DNA of 64,000 nt from Fragum whitleyi. Lineage: Eukaryota; Mollusca; Bivalvia; Cardiida; Cardiidae. Where the stretch lies: assembly GCA_948146395.1 (NCBI GenBank), contig OX411555.1, forward strand, positions 57,226,187 through 57,290,186, read 5' to 3'. Every line of letters starts with the position of its first letter. Within the stretch, counting starts at the first letter, position 1. A model generated the notes under the pieces. That model saw nothing but the letters and a program-made list of their open reading frames with translations. It made no database searches and had not been told where the DNA came from. Position numbers and translations under genes: made by a program. Positions 43,804 through 55,200 of the stretch are shown here, piece after piece.

Positions 43804-45480
43804 AACAAGAGGGCCGTTGGCCCTGGGTCGCTCACCTGAGAAAAAAGCTTCATTACCTAGGTATGTCCATGCAACCACAGAAAAAGAGATTTTCACTTAT
43901 TAAATCAGATAACATTTTAATTAATCCCCCCCTCTGCTCCTCTCCTGGTCATTATTTATTTTAGCTTTTTTCATAAAAGGCCTGTGATCAGCTAATCTAT
44001 GCCAGATATACAGGCTGAGTCTGAGACTTTTAAAGTTTTCTTTAATGAGTTGATCAATCCATGTCAAATATAAAGGCTGTAGGGGTTCAAAATTCTCAAC
44101 AAAGCACCCCCCCCTCCCCCAAGATGCTCTGCACCTGGTGAATCTACAGTCATGATTTTAGCTAATTCAATTAATGTCCATATGCTGATCATCCATACCA
44201 ATTTTCAAGTATGTAGGGCTCCTGGTTCTTTAGATGAAGTTTAAAGATTTCAAAAATGATCCAAAGTACTACTCCCTCCCCAAGACACTCAGCACCTGGT
44301 GACCCTACAGTCATGATTTTAGCTATTTTTATAAATGTCAATATATTGAACACCCATGACAATTTTCAAGTCTTTAGGGTTCCTGATCCAGGAGAAGAAT
44401 AAGGTTAAAGATTTCAAAATCGATTCAAAGTACTACCCCCTCCCCCCTAATGCTCCGCATCTGGTGGCCTTACATTCATGATTTTAGCTATTTTATTTTA
44501 GATCCATATGCTTATCATTCATGCCAATATTGAAGTCTGTAGGGCTCCTGGTTCTTTAGAAGATGAAGGTTAAAGTTACAAAATTTTCACAAAATTACTT
44601 CCCCCCCCCCCCTGGTGCTCCGCACCTGGTGGCATTACAGTCATGATTTTAGCTATTTTTATTAAGGTCTATGAGCTGATCCTCCGTGCCAATTTTCAAG
44701 TCAGTAGGGCTTGTGGTTCAGAAGAAGAAGAAGGTTAAAGATTACAAAATTTTCACAAAAGTACAACCCTCTCCCCCAGGTGCTCCGCACCTGGTGAATC
44801 TACAGTCATGAATTTAGCTATTTATATAAATGTCAATATATTGATCACCCATGACAATTTTCAAGTCTTTAGGGTTCCTGATCCAGAAGAAGAAGAAGGT
44901 TAAAGATTACAAAATTTTCACTAAAGTACTACCCCCTCCCCCCTGGTGCTCCGCACCTGGCAGCCCAACAGATATGATTTTAGCTACTTTTATTAAGGTC
45001 ATGAGCTGATCATCCATGCCAATTTTCAAGTCTGTAGGGCTCCTGGTTCCGAAGAAGAAGAAGCTTAAAGATTACAAAATTTACCCAATGCACTACCCCC
45101 TCCCCCCTGGTGCTCCGCACCTGGTGGCCCAAAAGATATGATTTAAGCTATTTTAATTCAGGTCTATGAACTGATCATCCATGCCAAGTTTTAAGTCTGT
45201 AGGACTACTGGTTGAGAAGAAGAAGAATTTTAAGGATATTCTTAAAATTTCACCTTTTGTTGCCATGGCAACCAGAGTTTTTCATGGATTTCAATTCTTT
45301 TAGGTATTTTTGAAGGGGACCACCTAAGCAACATTTCTGTAAAATTTGGTGTTAATTGCCCTAGTAGTTTAGGAGGAGATGTCGTTTAAAGAAATTGTTG
45401 ACGGACGACGACCGACGGACGGACGCCGGACGAAAGGTAATCACAATAGCTCACATGAGCACTTCGTGCTCAGGTGAGCT
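43804..45480 (-). mobile_element. Helentron-like element, AGCTCACCTGAGC type, minus-strand copy
   Basis: The 5' palindrome is at 45440-45480 and a CCGTCC-type tract at 45400-45435. The body is ~160-bp units with C-rich joints (GGTGCTCCGCACCTGGTG in plus orientation). The 3' end is GGGCCAACGGCCCTCTTGTTT. It lies inside the 3.9-kb TTAA element. Confidence 0.85.
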
Positions 45481-46156
45481 AAAAAGTACAATCGTCGGTA
45501 TCTATACCCGATCTCCGGACTTCTTGGTCAAGGAGCAGACGCAGTAACTCTCGAATACATACACTCTTCGAATAATACGAAAGCTTTTTGAAATAAATGC
45601 TTATTGAAATATTCAATGTTGGCAAAGCTTTTGATGGAATATTAATAATTGTTATCAAATTATCGTTTTCACTCGCTAACAAACACACATAAAGGGAATG
45701 ATATAAAGATGGAAATTTAGAGAGAAGAAATGAATTTTTGATAAGTTGAAATTGTCTTTCTTCTACGTATTCTCATTTTCCGTTTTCACAACGTGTAACA
45801 TACGTAATGAATGGGATCTTTACAAGCAAAAGTAACATATCATTTTGAATATTTCTAAAAAGAATACTGAAAAACGAACAGACAGTTTACAGTGCAGAAA
45901 AGTAAACTGAAAAAAGAGAGAAAATGCATCCAAGTGGCAAAATCTTATTATTTTGGGATATGATTTGTCACCCCATGTCAGTTTTTACCGAAGTCGTAAA
46001 TAAAAAAATATATATATTTTTTCTCCTTTTCAAGCAATGTTCAAATGACTGAAAGATGACTACCTTTTATAAGCATCCATTATATGATAGTTTTATACTT
46101 ACAACGATATAACCCGAACTCAAACATTCCCTTTCGATGATGAAGAGAACCTGACA

Positions 46157-46236
46157 GCCCTGCGTTCAGGACAAAAATGCAGGGTATAAATAGCAAAATG
46201 TTTGCTCCGTTTTGTCATCCTGAACGCAATGGCTTG
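46157..46236. repeat. short inverted repeat with GCGTTCAGGA ends
   Basis: CCCTGCGTTCAGGACAAAA is inverted as TTTTGTCATCCTGAACGCA. Related CGTTCAGGAT pieces occur at 16515 and 46755. Confidence 0.5.
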
Positions 46237-46849
46237 TGATAGGTCTATCAACGTCGCCCGTACTTCGTTGGAATAACGAAGCACAAGTGTGAAACACTCA
46301 TTAGATATACTTTATACGGTAATGCAGACTACCATTTCTCGGATGATCGTTTGTGATTCGTTATTCTGAACGCATGTCCAGATTTCATTTTGTCCCTTGT
46401 AAAAATTGCCAAACCCTGCATTTCAGGATGCAAAAACATTTGCAAACGTTTAGAAAGTGAACCTTTCGTAGCAGTCTTATGTTTCTGAAATGTTTCGCGA
46501 ACGTTTTTATTTTGAATTCAGGACAATACAGCGTGTAGGTTGACAAAAATACGATTGGTTGAAAAATAGCCTTCCACTGTACACGTGCAGCTTGATTTTA
46601 ACAAGGCCCCCCCTCACATTTTTTTTCTAGGCGAGTTGTCTCCCCAAAACTGCAACGTCCCACCTTAAATCCACTTTAAATTTTCGTCTGCAAAACCTTT
46701 GAATTTGGACAGGTCCAAAATTTTGTAAAACAGGAACGGGTTAACCTGCCCTTCGTTCAGGATGATAAAACAGCACAAACTGTTTGCAAAATAAGTTTGG
46801 TAAAATTTGCAAACAGAATTGTTTGACAAGTCTATTAATTGAAAGGTCA

Positions 46850-47088
46850 TTTTATGCCCCTCTGTGATTGGGGGCACACCATGTTTTTTGTGTGTCTGTC
46901 TGGAAAAACTTGACCTTTGCACTAAATATAGTAACTTCAACATTATAAAATGCTCATATTTGGCATTAAGGTTCCTTTCAAAAATCTGCATCAGTCAAGG
47001 TCATCTGGGTCAAGGTCATCTGGGTCAAGGTCAAACTTCTAAGAATAATGCTGTTTTGGGGGCATTAGTTACACATTTTGTTTGAAAC
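46850..47088 (+). mobile_element. Helentron-like element, ATGCCCCC type, diverged copy
   Basis: It keeps the ATGCCCCTCTGTGATTGGGG palindrome, a short GTGTCTGTCTGG tract, CAAGGTCATCTGGGT units and GGGGGCATTAG before TTTTGTTT. Confidence 0.7.
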
Positions 47089-47998
47089 TACATTCTTTTG
47101 GTATTTCTGCCTCATAAAAATTTGAGTCTCAAAAGAGTGTTATCATTTGGTAAATACACAAGTCATAGACTGGAGACAAAAAAGTTGTTACTCCACCATA
47201 TAGAAACTGTAGTTATGACAGTTTTTGTCATTAAACTATGAAATAAACATTCATGATAAAATAATGTACTAATCATTTATCATTATGATGAATTAGTGAT
47301 TTATAAATCAAAGCACTGAAAGTACTGATGGTGAACAAACCTGATGGCATTCTAGAATTATATATTGAATTCAATTACAAAAGAGAAACTATGAATGCAA
47401 AAATAATTTTAAAAAAAAGGGGGGGGAATTGTCTTGACAAAATTTCCGTTATTCGGAAATTTCAATGCAAATTCAAAGAAAGGCAAAGATGGGGAAAATC
47501 CTGTTAGAAAAATATTTGTTAGAATATGAGTTGTTACTCTGTGAAAATTTCTTTTACACACTTGAAATAGGTACATTTATTAATTAAACATAAATGGAGA
47601 GAACGATTTAATCCTGTCTGAAACTGTCTTCAACCTATATCCAATGGTGTTTGTTTTTACAAAAGTAATTGTTATCATGTTTAAGCTTATTTCAAGTAAA
47701 TTTGTTGTATTTGTTTTAACTTTTTTTTTTTTATCTATCTTTGTTTCTTCTCAGAGGATGAAAAGGTCTTTGAGTACCAACCAAAGAAACACCTATGAAT
47801 ATCAGTCAGTCCTGAACTGTACTCATTGTTTAAAGTTATGATTTGTTAACTTATTAATAGTATTTTGAACCATAACCTGAGAGATTCATTTTGATCATAT
47901 CTGAAGCCAAAACCACTTCCGTGGTTGACACTTATGTCGTTATTCAATTTTATAACACTGCAGGATGAGAAATATTTAGGTATAGGTTAAAGTGTGTA

Positions 47999-48296
47999 TT
48001 TCCGTTTATTTATCGTTTTTACCGTAGCATATGCCCATATGAGCGACGCCCCCAGAAGACGGTTAGTTGTTACGGGGGATAGTGCAAGGATACATGACGA
48101 ATCTACTGCTGAGATCCGCCATGGTCCATTAACGTGCTCTGTGTAAAGCACCGTCTCACGGGGCCTCGGTTTAACGTCTCATCCGAAAGACAATTAGTTT
48201 TTGTTAGTGTACCGGCCCGGGAACCGAACCCACGCGGTCGAACTTCAATGGTTTTGAAGTCCGGTGCTCTACCAACTGAGCTAATCGTGCTGGTCG
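47999..48296 (-). mobile_element. second tRNA-derived SINE family, with target duplication
   Basis: On the minus strand the head reads TTAGCTCAGTTGGTAGAGCA (A box) and GGGTTCGGTTCCC (B box). A conserved-looking body (ACGTCTCATCCGAAAGAC in plus orientation) follows. TATAGGTTAAAGTGTGTA (47981-47998) and TATAGGTTAACGTGTGTG (48297-48314) form an 18-bp target duplication with two changes. Confidence 0.8.
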
Positions 48297-48319
48297 TATA
48301 GGTTAACGTGTGTGTTTGT

Positions 48320-48545
48320 AGGATTTAGGTCCCTCCGTGCTCTAGGCATATATGGTAAGGACAATGAGAGAGAGAAGCGGATTCGAGGAAATCCGGGTTC
48401 ATTCGCCCCTAGCTCTTCTACGAAAAGACCTCCTTGGTTCTTTATTGTGCCCAGTGTAAAGCACCGATACTCGCGAAGCTACCCCAGTTCACTTCTAGTT
48501 GAAAATTCCTGCCTGGGTTGGGATTCGAGTATAGGTTAAAGGAGG
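48320..48545. repeat. SINE-body-like fragment next to the SINE
   Basis: It shares GTGTAAAGCACCG with the neighbouring SINE body and ends with another GTATAGGTTAAAGG. It is probably an older related copy. Ends are not resolved. Confidence 0.4.
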
Positions 48546-49242
48546 TCTAGTGCCTTATTGATATAATTCATAGATAATTTCTGTTTAAGGTTTAGAAATT
48601 AAAGTATAACGTTTTATATTAAATAATTGCTTCATAGTAAATTGCATACTTACAGTCTTTATAAATATTATTTTTGTAACGTAATTTCCACGTCAATAGC
48701 GAATAAGAATCTTATTTAAGAAGTTTATTTTTTAAAGGGAGGTAATAATTGCATGAACAAATCCCTGTTTTTTTCCTCCCGACTTTCCTCCCAATAAGAA
48801 TTGAGAATCCTTACAATTGTCGGTTTATTTTTTGCACGAGAACCTATTGTTTACATTCAAGAGTTTGGATGCTTGTAAAATCACTCACTATAGATATCTT
48901 ATTACAGTATTGCGGCTGATATTAGACTTTTCTTCTCGGAGCTAGTTTTTTCTTAAACTGTAGTTAACCAATTCTAAACGTATTTTGGAAAGGATGGAAC
49001 CAGTTTTTATTCATCGATTAAGATTTTTATGATTTCTGTAAAAAACGCAATGACTTTTCCGAATGATTTAACAACTAAACCCGACTGTCGAATTGTAAAC
49101 AAGTGCATGACGGATCTGGTCCCCCCTTGATCACGGCAATATATACTCGTCAATTGGAGTGGTATCTAGGGTTGAATATTTAGCTATCATTTATTTAATA
49201 TTCAAATAGAATTTTGAATTACTGTGGTTTTACAGATTGAAA

Positions 49243-49528
49243 TGAAACACGAATGCCCCCGGAACAGCATTTTTTTAAAGTTTGACCTTGATAGATGACC
49301 TTGACCTTGTCACATGACCTTGACCTTGTCACATGACCTTGACTTTGGTGTACAGCTTTGTATGTCAAATACTTTTGGAGAAAAGGCAAAGGTTAAGTTT
49401 TCGGGTTAAGTTTTCGGACAGACGGACGGACGGACAGACAGCCGGACGGACGGATAGACAGACAGACAGACAGACGGACATGAGTAAAACAATATGCCCC
49501 CGATCTCTCGATACGGGGGCATAAAAAT
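49243..49528 (-). mobile_element. Helentron-like element, ATGCCCCC type, minus-strand copy
   Basis: The 5' palindrome is at 49497-49528 and the GACAGACGGACG microsatellite at 49414-49480. GACCTTGACCTTGTCAC units lead to the 3' end near 49243. Confidence 0.85.
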
Positions 49529-49689
49529 GCAAAGTAGAATGGCCCCAATGAAATATCTCCCGTGCCTGTCGCATTTGGTATTCGGCAATATTCGCTTCTG
49601 AGATAGAAGAATGCGAAACGTTTTCGCTGGGAATAAGCCCTACTTCAGCCAACGCAATTTTACGGAAAAATCTTAATAGCGACGTTCAC

Positions 49690-50320
49690 CCCTCTCCAAA
49701 TAAAAGATACAAGAAAGGTTGTACATGTAAAACACATGTCGAATCATTCTTTAAACCCGTCTCGAGACTAACTGTCGCTAGTTGAAAAGTTATGTAAAAC
49801 CGCGTTCTAATGATACAAGGTGTCTTGATGTGTCATTCGTCTCAACTCGGTCGATTCCTGTAACCTACATTTAACTCGGAGCCGTCGGAGATCGCCCGAG
49901 TATTGCCGAATGTAAGTTCAAGCGGACACGACCTAGATAAACACGTATTTCCGGCTAATTACTACAAGTTGCACCAGCGAAGGCTTGGGTCAAAAACATA
50001 GTATCTGTCTCTTCGGTGTTTAGACACAAACTTTGTTTTTGTTTTAAACTATCGACAAGCTTACGCCGATCAAAAATTCCCTTGATAAACATTGCAAGAT
50101 CATATTTTGTTTTTCAAGGCGAATTTTCATTATCTTCACTTGATAAAGAAAACTAGAAACACGCCATTAAAGAAATAAAAAGTGATTTTGCGGAGAAAAA
50201 TATTGAAAGATACTAAATTGAATTTTAAGAGGCGCTACTTTATTTCAAATGTATTAACATCCAACAGGATTTTCCTGACATGGTATATAACACTGGTGAA
50301 CGACGTTCGTTCACCAAAAA
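49690..50320 (+). repeat. dispersed repeat shared with 24480-25075
   Basis: It matches the copy at 24480 at both ends (CCCGTCTCGAGACTAACTGT, AACACTGGTGAACGACG). It is richer in CpG than its surroundings. Confidence 0.45.
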
Positions 50321-50951
50321 TGTATTATTCATTAATGGGAAAGGCAAATATTACAGCACACAAAAATAATAAGAGGGGCTCTATGAAATGGGAGTTTCTT
50401 TAAAGATTAAAGATTCAATTTAATAGCATCACTTACTCCTAAAATCATGAAATTCTGAGGATCAAAACTGATTTTAAAGGGGTCAAAAGAACAAGGGGAG
50501 CAAATCATGAGTATAATTTTGCAATTTTGAGAGTCAATTCACCTTTTGTTGTATAGATTTGGAGTATGCAATTAATTTGTAAAACTTAAGATAGGATATA
50601 AGATCATCCATTGAAAATTTGGAGAATAACACATAGCTTTGACCCTTAGGTATTTCTGTAAAGGGAGTCCTTGGGAGAAATTTTAAAGGGTAAAATAAAG
50701 TTATTTACAGATTTTTGGGGTCAAAACCATGGTTTAAGGGTCAAACAGTCGCCCTGTAAAAGTTGTGTTTCTTGACGCAAATATCTGTTTACCTGCCATT
50801 CAATGTGCAAAAAAAGAGACCATATTTCCACAAATGAAGAAAAAAGATTTATCAGAATGATTATGTGGAACAAAATTTTATTCTATTTCTGATTAAACAA
50901 AACAGAGACAATAAAGATTTTTTTTAAATTTACCAGAAAACATGTTAATTT

Positions 50952-51752
50952 TAGCCCCTTCAGCACGAAGTGATCAGGGTGAGATTTTGTGAGTAATGAA
51001 CTGTGTCTAGCATCCATGGTGTAAACATCTTGTGTGCACTCTAGAGGCCACATTTTTGTCTCAAATGTCTTGAAACTTGGTCAGGATATTAAAATTTGTC
51101 TCCACCAAATCTCTGTTAAGTTCAAAAATGGGTCAAGGGGATCAAAGGGTGAAATTTAAGAAAGACCTTGTGTGCAATCTGAGACCACTTTTTTTTGGCT
51201 CAAATTTCTTGAAACTTGGTCAGAGTGTTGGGTCAAGTTTAGTAGAAAATGAGAACAAGGGGTGAAATCTAAAAAAAAAAATGTGCACTCTGGAAGCCAC
51301 ATTTTTGTTTTAAGTGTCTTAAATCTTGATCAGAATGTTTGTCTACGTGAAATCAAAGGGATCATAAATGAGGTCAAAGAGTCAGACCATGTGTGCACTC
51401 TAGATGCCACAGTATTGGCTCAAATATCTTGAAACATGTCTACACGACTTCTCGGATGAGTTTTGAAACTTGGTCAATTGGGGTAAAAAACTAGATCACA
51501 GGGGCAAATATTAGAAATTTTGACTCAAATGGCTTGAAAATTCTGTCAAAATGTTTTTCTACATGATATCTTGGCTCTGTGAAAAATTGAGTCGAGGCAG
51601 GTAAAAACTTGGACAAAGGGTCAATTTTCAAATTCGGGCTATAAACATAGTGATTTGACTGTCTACAATGAAATTTAGGATAAGTGGCATTTTGCAACCT
51701 TGGTAAACTACAACTCAGGACAGCGTTTTGGGCCTGATGGCCCTTCTGGTTC
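50952..51752 (+). mobile_element. Helentron-like element, AGCTCACCTGAGC type, diverged copy
   Basis: The 5' palindrome is mutated (CAGCACGAAGTGATCAGG). Three to four ~150-bp units follow. The 3' end is hairpin GGGCCTGATGGCCC plus TTCTGGTT. It lies just upstream of INPP5F-like exon a. Confidence 0.75.
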
Positions 51753-52034
51753 ATAAAAAAGGAATTTTCATAAAAATTCCTGTCATAATGAAACCTATGG
51801 CATATATAGGGCTTATTGTGACACTTTTGTAACTGCTTCTGAAAATATAGGCACTAATGACTGATTTTATAGCTTCTTGGAGTGAATTATACCAGGATTT
51901 CAAAGATATATGTGATCAAGCTGTGATGACTGTAAAATTGTTAAAGGCATTTTACAAACCCATTTGAAAAGGGCGATGTGGCAGGGTTAACTTCCAATCA
52001 GTTTTGTTTTAAAGATGATCATATATATTTTCAG

Positions 52035-52227
52035 GTACAGAGGAGACATATGAGGCATTTAAGAAACACGTAGATGAGCAGCTATGTTTGTACAAAAATG
52101 TTGTTGCTGTAACACTGACAGAACTTACTGGGAAGGAAAAGGCAATCGGTGATGCATACTTGGACAATGTATTGCGGTACAACTCACAGGATGTGACGTT
52201 TGTTACATTTGACTTTCATGAATATTG
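52035..52227 (+). CDS. INPP5F: INPP5F-like exon a
   Basis: This 193-nt exon enters in phase 1 after an atattttcag acceptor and leaves in phase 2 at a GTATGA donor. It encodes TEETYEAFKKHVDEQ, then KEKAIGDAYLDNVL and the FDFHEY strand. The split Cys of HEYC is completed by the next exon. Confidence 0.88.
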
Positions 52228-55200
52228 GTATGATTTGAACGCAATCTTTATTTTTTTTGTTCTGTCATTAATTTGCGGAAACATGTTTTTAATCCTTAAT
52301 GAGATAACCAATTTTGAAGCCATGAATACTAGCTTGGCTGTTTTTAAACAACAAGTCTAGTTTGTGGTTGCCCTGTCATTGTCAGTGTAGGCGTAGGAGT
52401 AAACATAGATGTAGGTTATAGTTGTAATGTGAAATTTTGGGCGTTTCTACATCAATATTTTGAATTTTTTACGCATTTTGAAGGCTACCACCAAAGAATA
52501 GGATAAAGGCAATATGTCGTCTGTGACTAAAGACTAATCCCTCCACCTGCTCACAGTAAATATGATTTGAGCGTTGGTGAATAATCAAACATTGTAACTA
52601 CAGCTTGAATAAGCTGAAGTTTTGATGTAATGATGATTCATCAAGGAGATTTTTCGAAAGAGGGTTTATTTGTATTACGCATTGCGTAATGTGCCTAATA
52701 GGAGCTATGCCCTTGGAAGATGTTTGCTTGACACTTTGTCAGAAGAGCAAACCTTTGTTATTAAGGGGGAAGCTCTGAATGGATTATGTTAAAATTATAT
52801 CATATCGGTATAGGTAAACCACGCAATTTGAATGTTAATAAACAGACTTTCGACGAGTTTATATAGATAAATTGGGACCAACGAAATTTTTGCTGTCATG
52901 GTCTTTGACTATATTGAAAGATCAAAGAAATGCAAAACTTATGGCATATTTACCAACCTCTTAATTACATCGATTAACGTCATGTGTCATGGCGTTAAAG
53001 TAACATGCATTCGAAACCGACTTCATCATGAAGAAACTAAAATTGAAACGACAAAAAGCATTGAATATCGTTAGAGAGAAAAAGATGTATTTCGTGATGA
53101 GCTTCTTTACTCTATCAGTATATAGGTGATTACATTTGTAATCAAATACTATTATCTCGAGCTTGTTAAATTTCAGTTCATTCCACCCCTTACTCCTGGC
53201 TATACCACATTTTCCCGCGTTTTCGAATACCGCAGTTGAACTATACTTGCTTGCAGAAATGTTGTTTATAATCTTCGTATGTTGTAATTTCCTTGGTTAA
53301 CCCTTATCATGCTGAATAAATTTTGGCTAAAAATTGTCATCAAAATCAAAGGGCAAAAGGCACTGAAAGCACCAACTGTAGGTCAATTTTTATTTGAAAA
53401 ACTAAATCTATTGACAATTTTGATTTGAAAGTGAGAAACAGGTGGTGTAGACTAAAATCAGACTATGTGCAGGCTGATGTTTGTCTATTATAGCTCCTAC
53501 CGTAGCAGGAAAATTCCATGTTCAGCAAAACAAGGGAATAACATTTCTTGTATGACTTACTTCGCGGGAGTGAAATAAACCCAATGAATATTTTTGATTT
53601 TTGAGCTCAGAGCAAATAGCAACGCTATTTTGTAACCACGATATTGACATCATAATGTATATATTGTGACGTCAGTTTTAAACGGCGTAATAAGTTTCGT
53701 GGAAAGTAGAAACTTTGAATTTCAAGATTTTTGATGAATTTTTGCAAAAATTTAGGTCATATTATGAATAGCATATAAAATTTGTGCTCATGAAATACAG
53801 AATTTATTAAACACGTCATCTATAAACAGATTAAAACTTGTCAATGCCTCGTTTGTTTATATGCCCGAAGGGTCGTATAATGTTATGGCCTTGGTTGCCC
53901 GTCCGTCTGTCTGTCTGTCCGTCCGTCTTTCCGTCCGTAAGCAATTTTTTGTGTGCGCAACTCCTCCTAAACTATCAATGGGAATAAGCTGAAACTACAC
54001 ACAATTACTCCCTATGATGTCTAGTTGTGCATAAGACCTTTGAAATTCAAATCGCTCCAGTCATTCCTGAGAAATCTTGAATTATCTACCCTTGAATGTA
54101 ACCAAAATCACTGTTTTTTGTGTGCAACTCCTCCTTAACTATCAATTGAAATGAGCTGAAACTACACACAATTACTCCCTATGATGTCTAGTTGTGCATA
54201 AGACCTTTGAAATTCAAATCGCTCCAGTCATTCCTGAGAAATCTTGAATTATCTGCCCTTGGATATAACCAAAATCTCTGTTTTTTGTGTGCGCAACTCC
54301 TCCTAAACTATCAATGGGAATAAGCTGAAACTACACACAATTACTCCCTATGATGTCTAGTTGTGCATAAGACCTTTGAAATTAAAATTGCTCCCATCAT
54401 TCCTGAGAAATCTTGAATTATCTGCCCTTTAATATAACCAAAATCACTGTTTTTTGTGTGCGCAACTCCTCCTTAACTATCAATGGGAATAAGCTGAAAC
54501 TACTCTAAATTACTCCCTATGATGTCTAGTTGTGCATAAGACCTTTGAAATTCAAATTGCTCCTGTCATTCCTGAGAAATTTTGAATTATCTGCCCTTGA
54601 ATTAAACGAAAATCACTGTTTTTTTGTGTGCAACTCCTCCTTAACTATCAATTGAAATGAGCTGAAACTAGACACAATTACTCTCTATGATGTCTAGTTT
54701 TGCGTAAGACTTTTCAATTCAAAATGCTCCAGTTATTCTAGAGTTATCTTGGATTATCTGCTTTGAGTTGATGAAAAACAAAATTTCTTGTCAGCTCATT
54801 TTCTCCTACATTATGGATCGGAATGAAAGGAAACTTGCCCTAATGACTCTGTAGGTTGTCTTTTTGTGCTTAGGACTAAATATATTTGCATATTTAAATG
54901 TTATGGCACCAGTTGTCTGTCTGTCTGTTTGCAATATTTTTAGCTATCATTCAAGCTCAGGTTACTGACAAGCCAAGGTTACTGACAAGCCCCTTTGGGC
55001 GTATATGCGCCGTTCTGCGAAGCTCTTGTTCTGTTTATAGATGACTTGTTTAATAAATTTGGTATTCCATGACCACTCATTCGAAATCATCTATATCTTC
55101 TTGCTCGAGTCTTATTCATAATTGTTCAGTACTATATTTCAGTCGAGGAATGAAGTTTGAGAATGTGTCTATACTGACAGCTGGAATTAAAGACATTATC

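Larger units (their letters stand above)
42751..46664. mobile_element. 3.9-kb TTAA element nested in a family A copy
   Basis: The left end begins GGAGGGCCGTTACAGTTTC. The complement of the right end begins GGTGGGACGTTGCAGTTTT. About 19 of the first 23 positions agree. TTAA flanks both sides (42747-42750 and 46665-46668), and the host sequence resumes exactly after it. No transposase was found. A tandem-array element (43804-45480, minus) sits inside it, so three elements are nested. Confidence 0.85.
42599..46744 (+). mobile_element. TTAA element family A, copy 8, split by a 3.9-kb insertion
   Basis: The left part (42599-42750) ends at TTTTTCAAATTAA. The right part (46665-46744) resumes at TTAAATCCACTTTAAA. 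Together they rebuild an intact family A copy with the internal TTAA duplicated. Confidence 0.9.

Noticed and set aside
47758..47841. An exon after cttctcag, possibly a 5' exon of the Sac phosphatase
   Set aside because: The frame (RMKRSLSTNQRN) does not resemble the Sac domain and reaches a stop without a donor.
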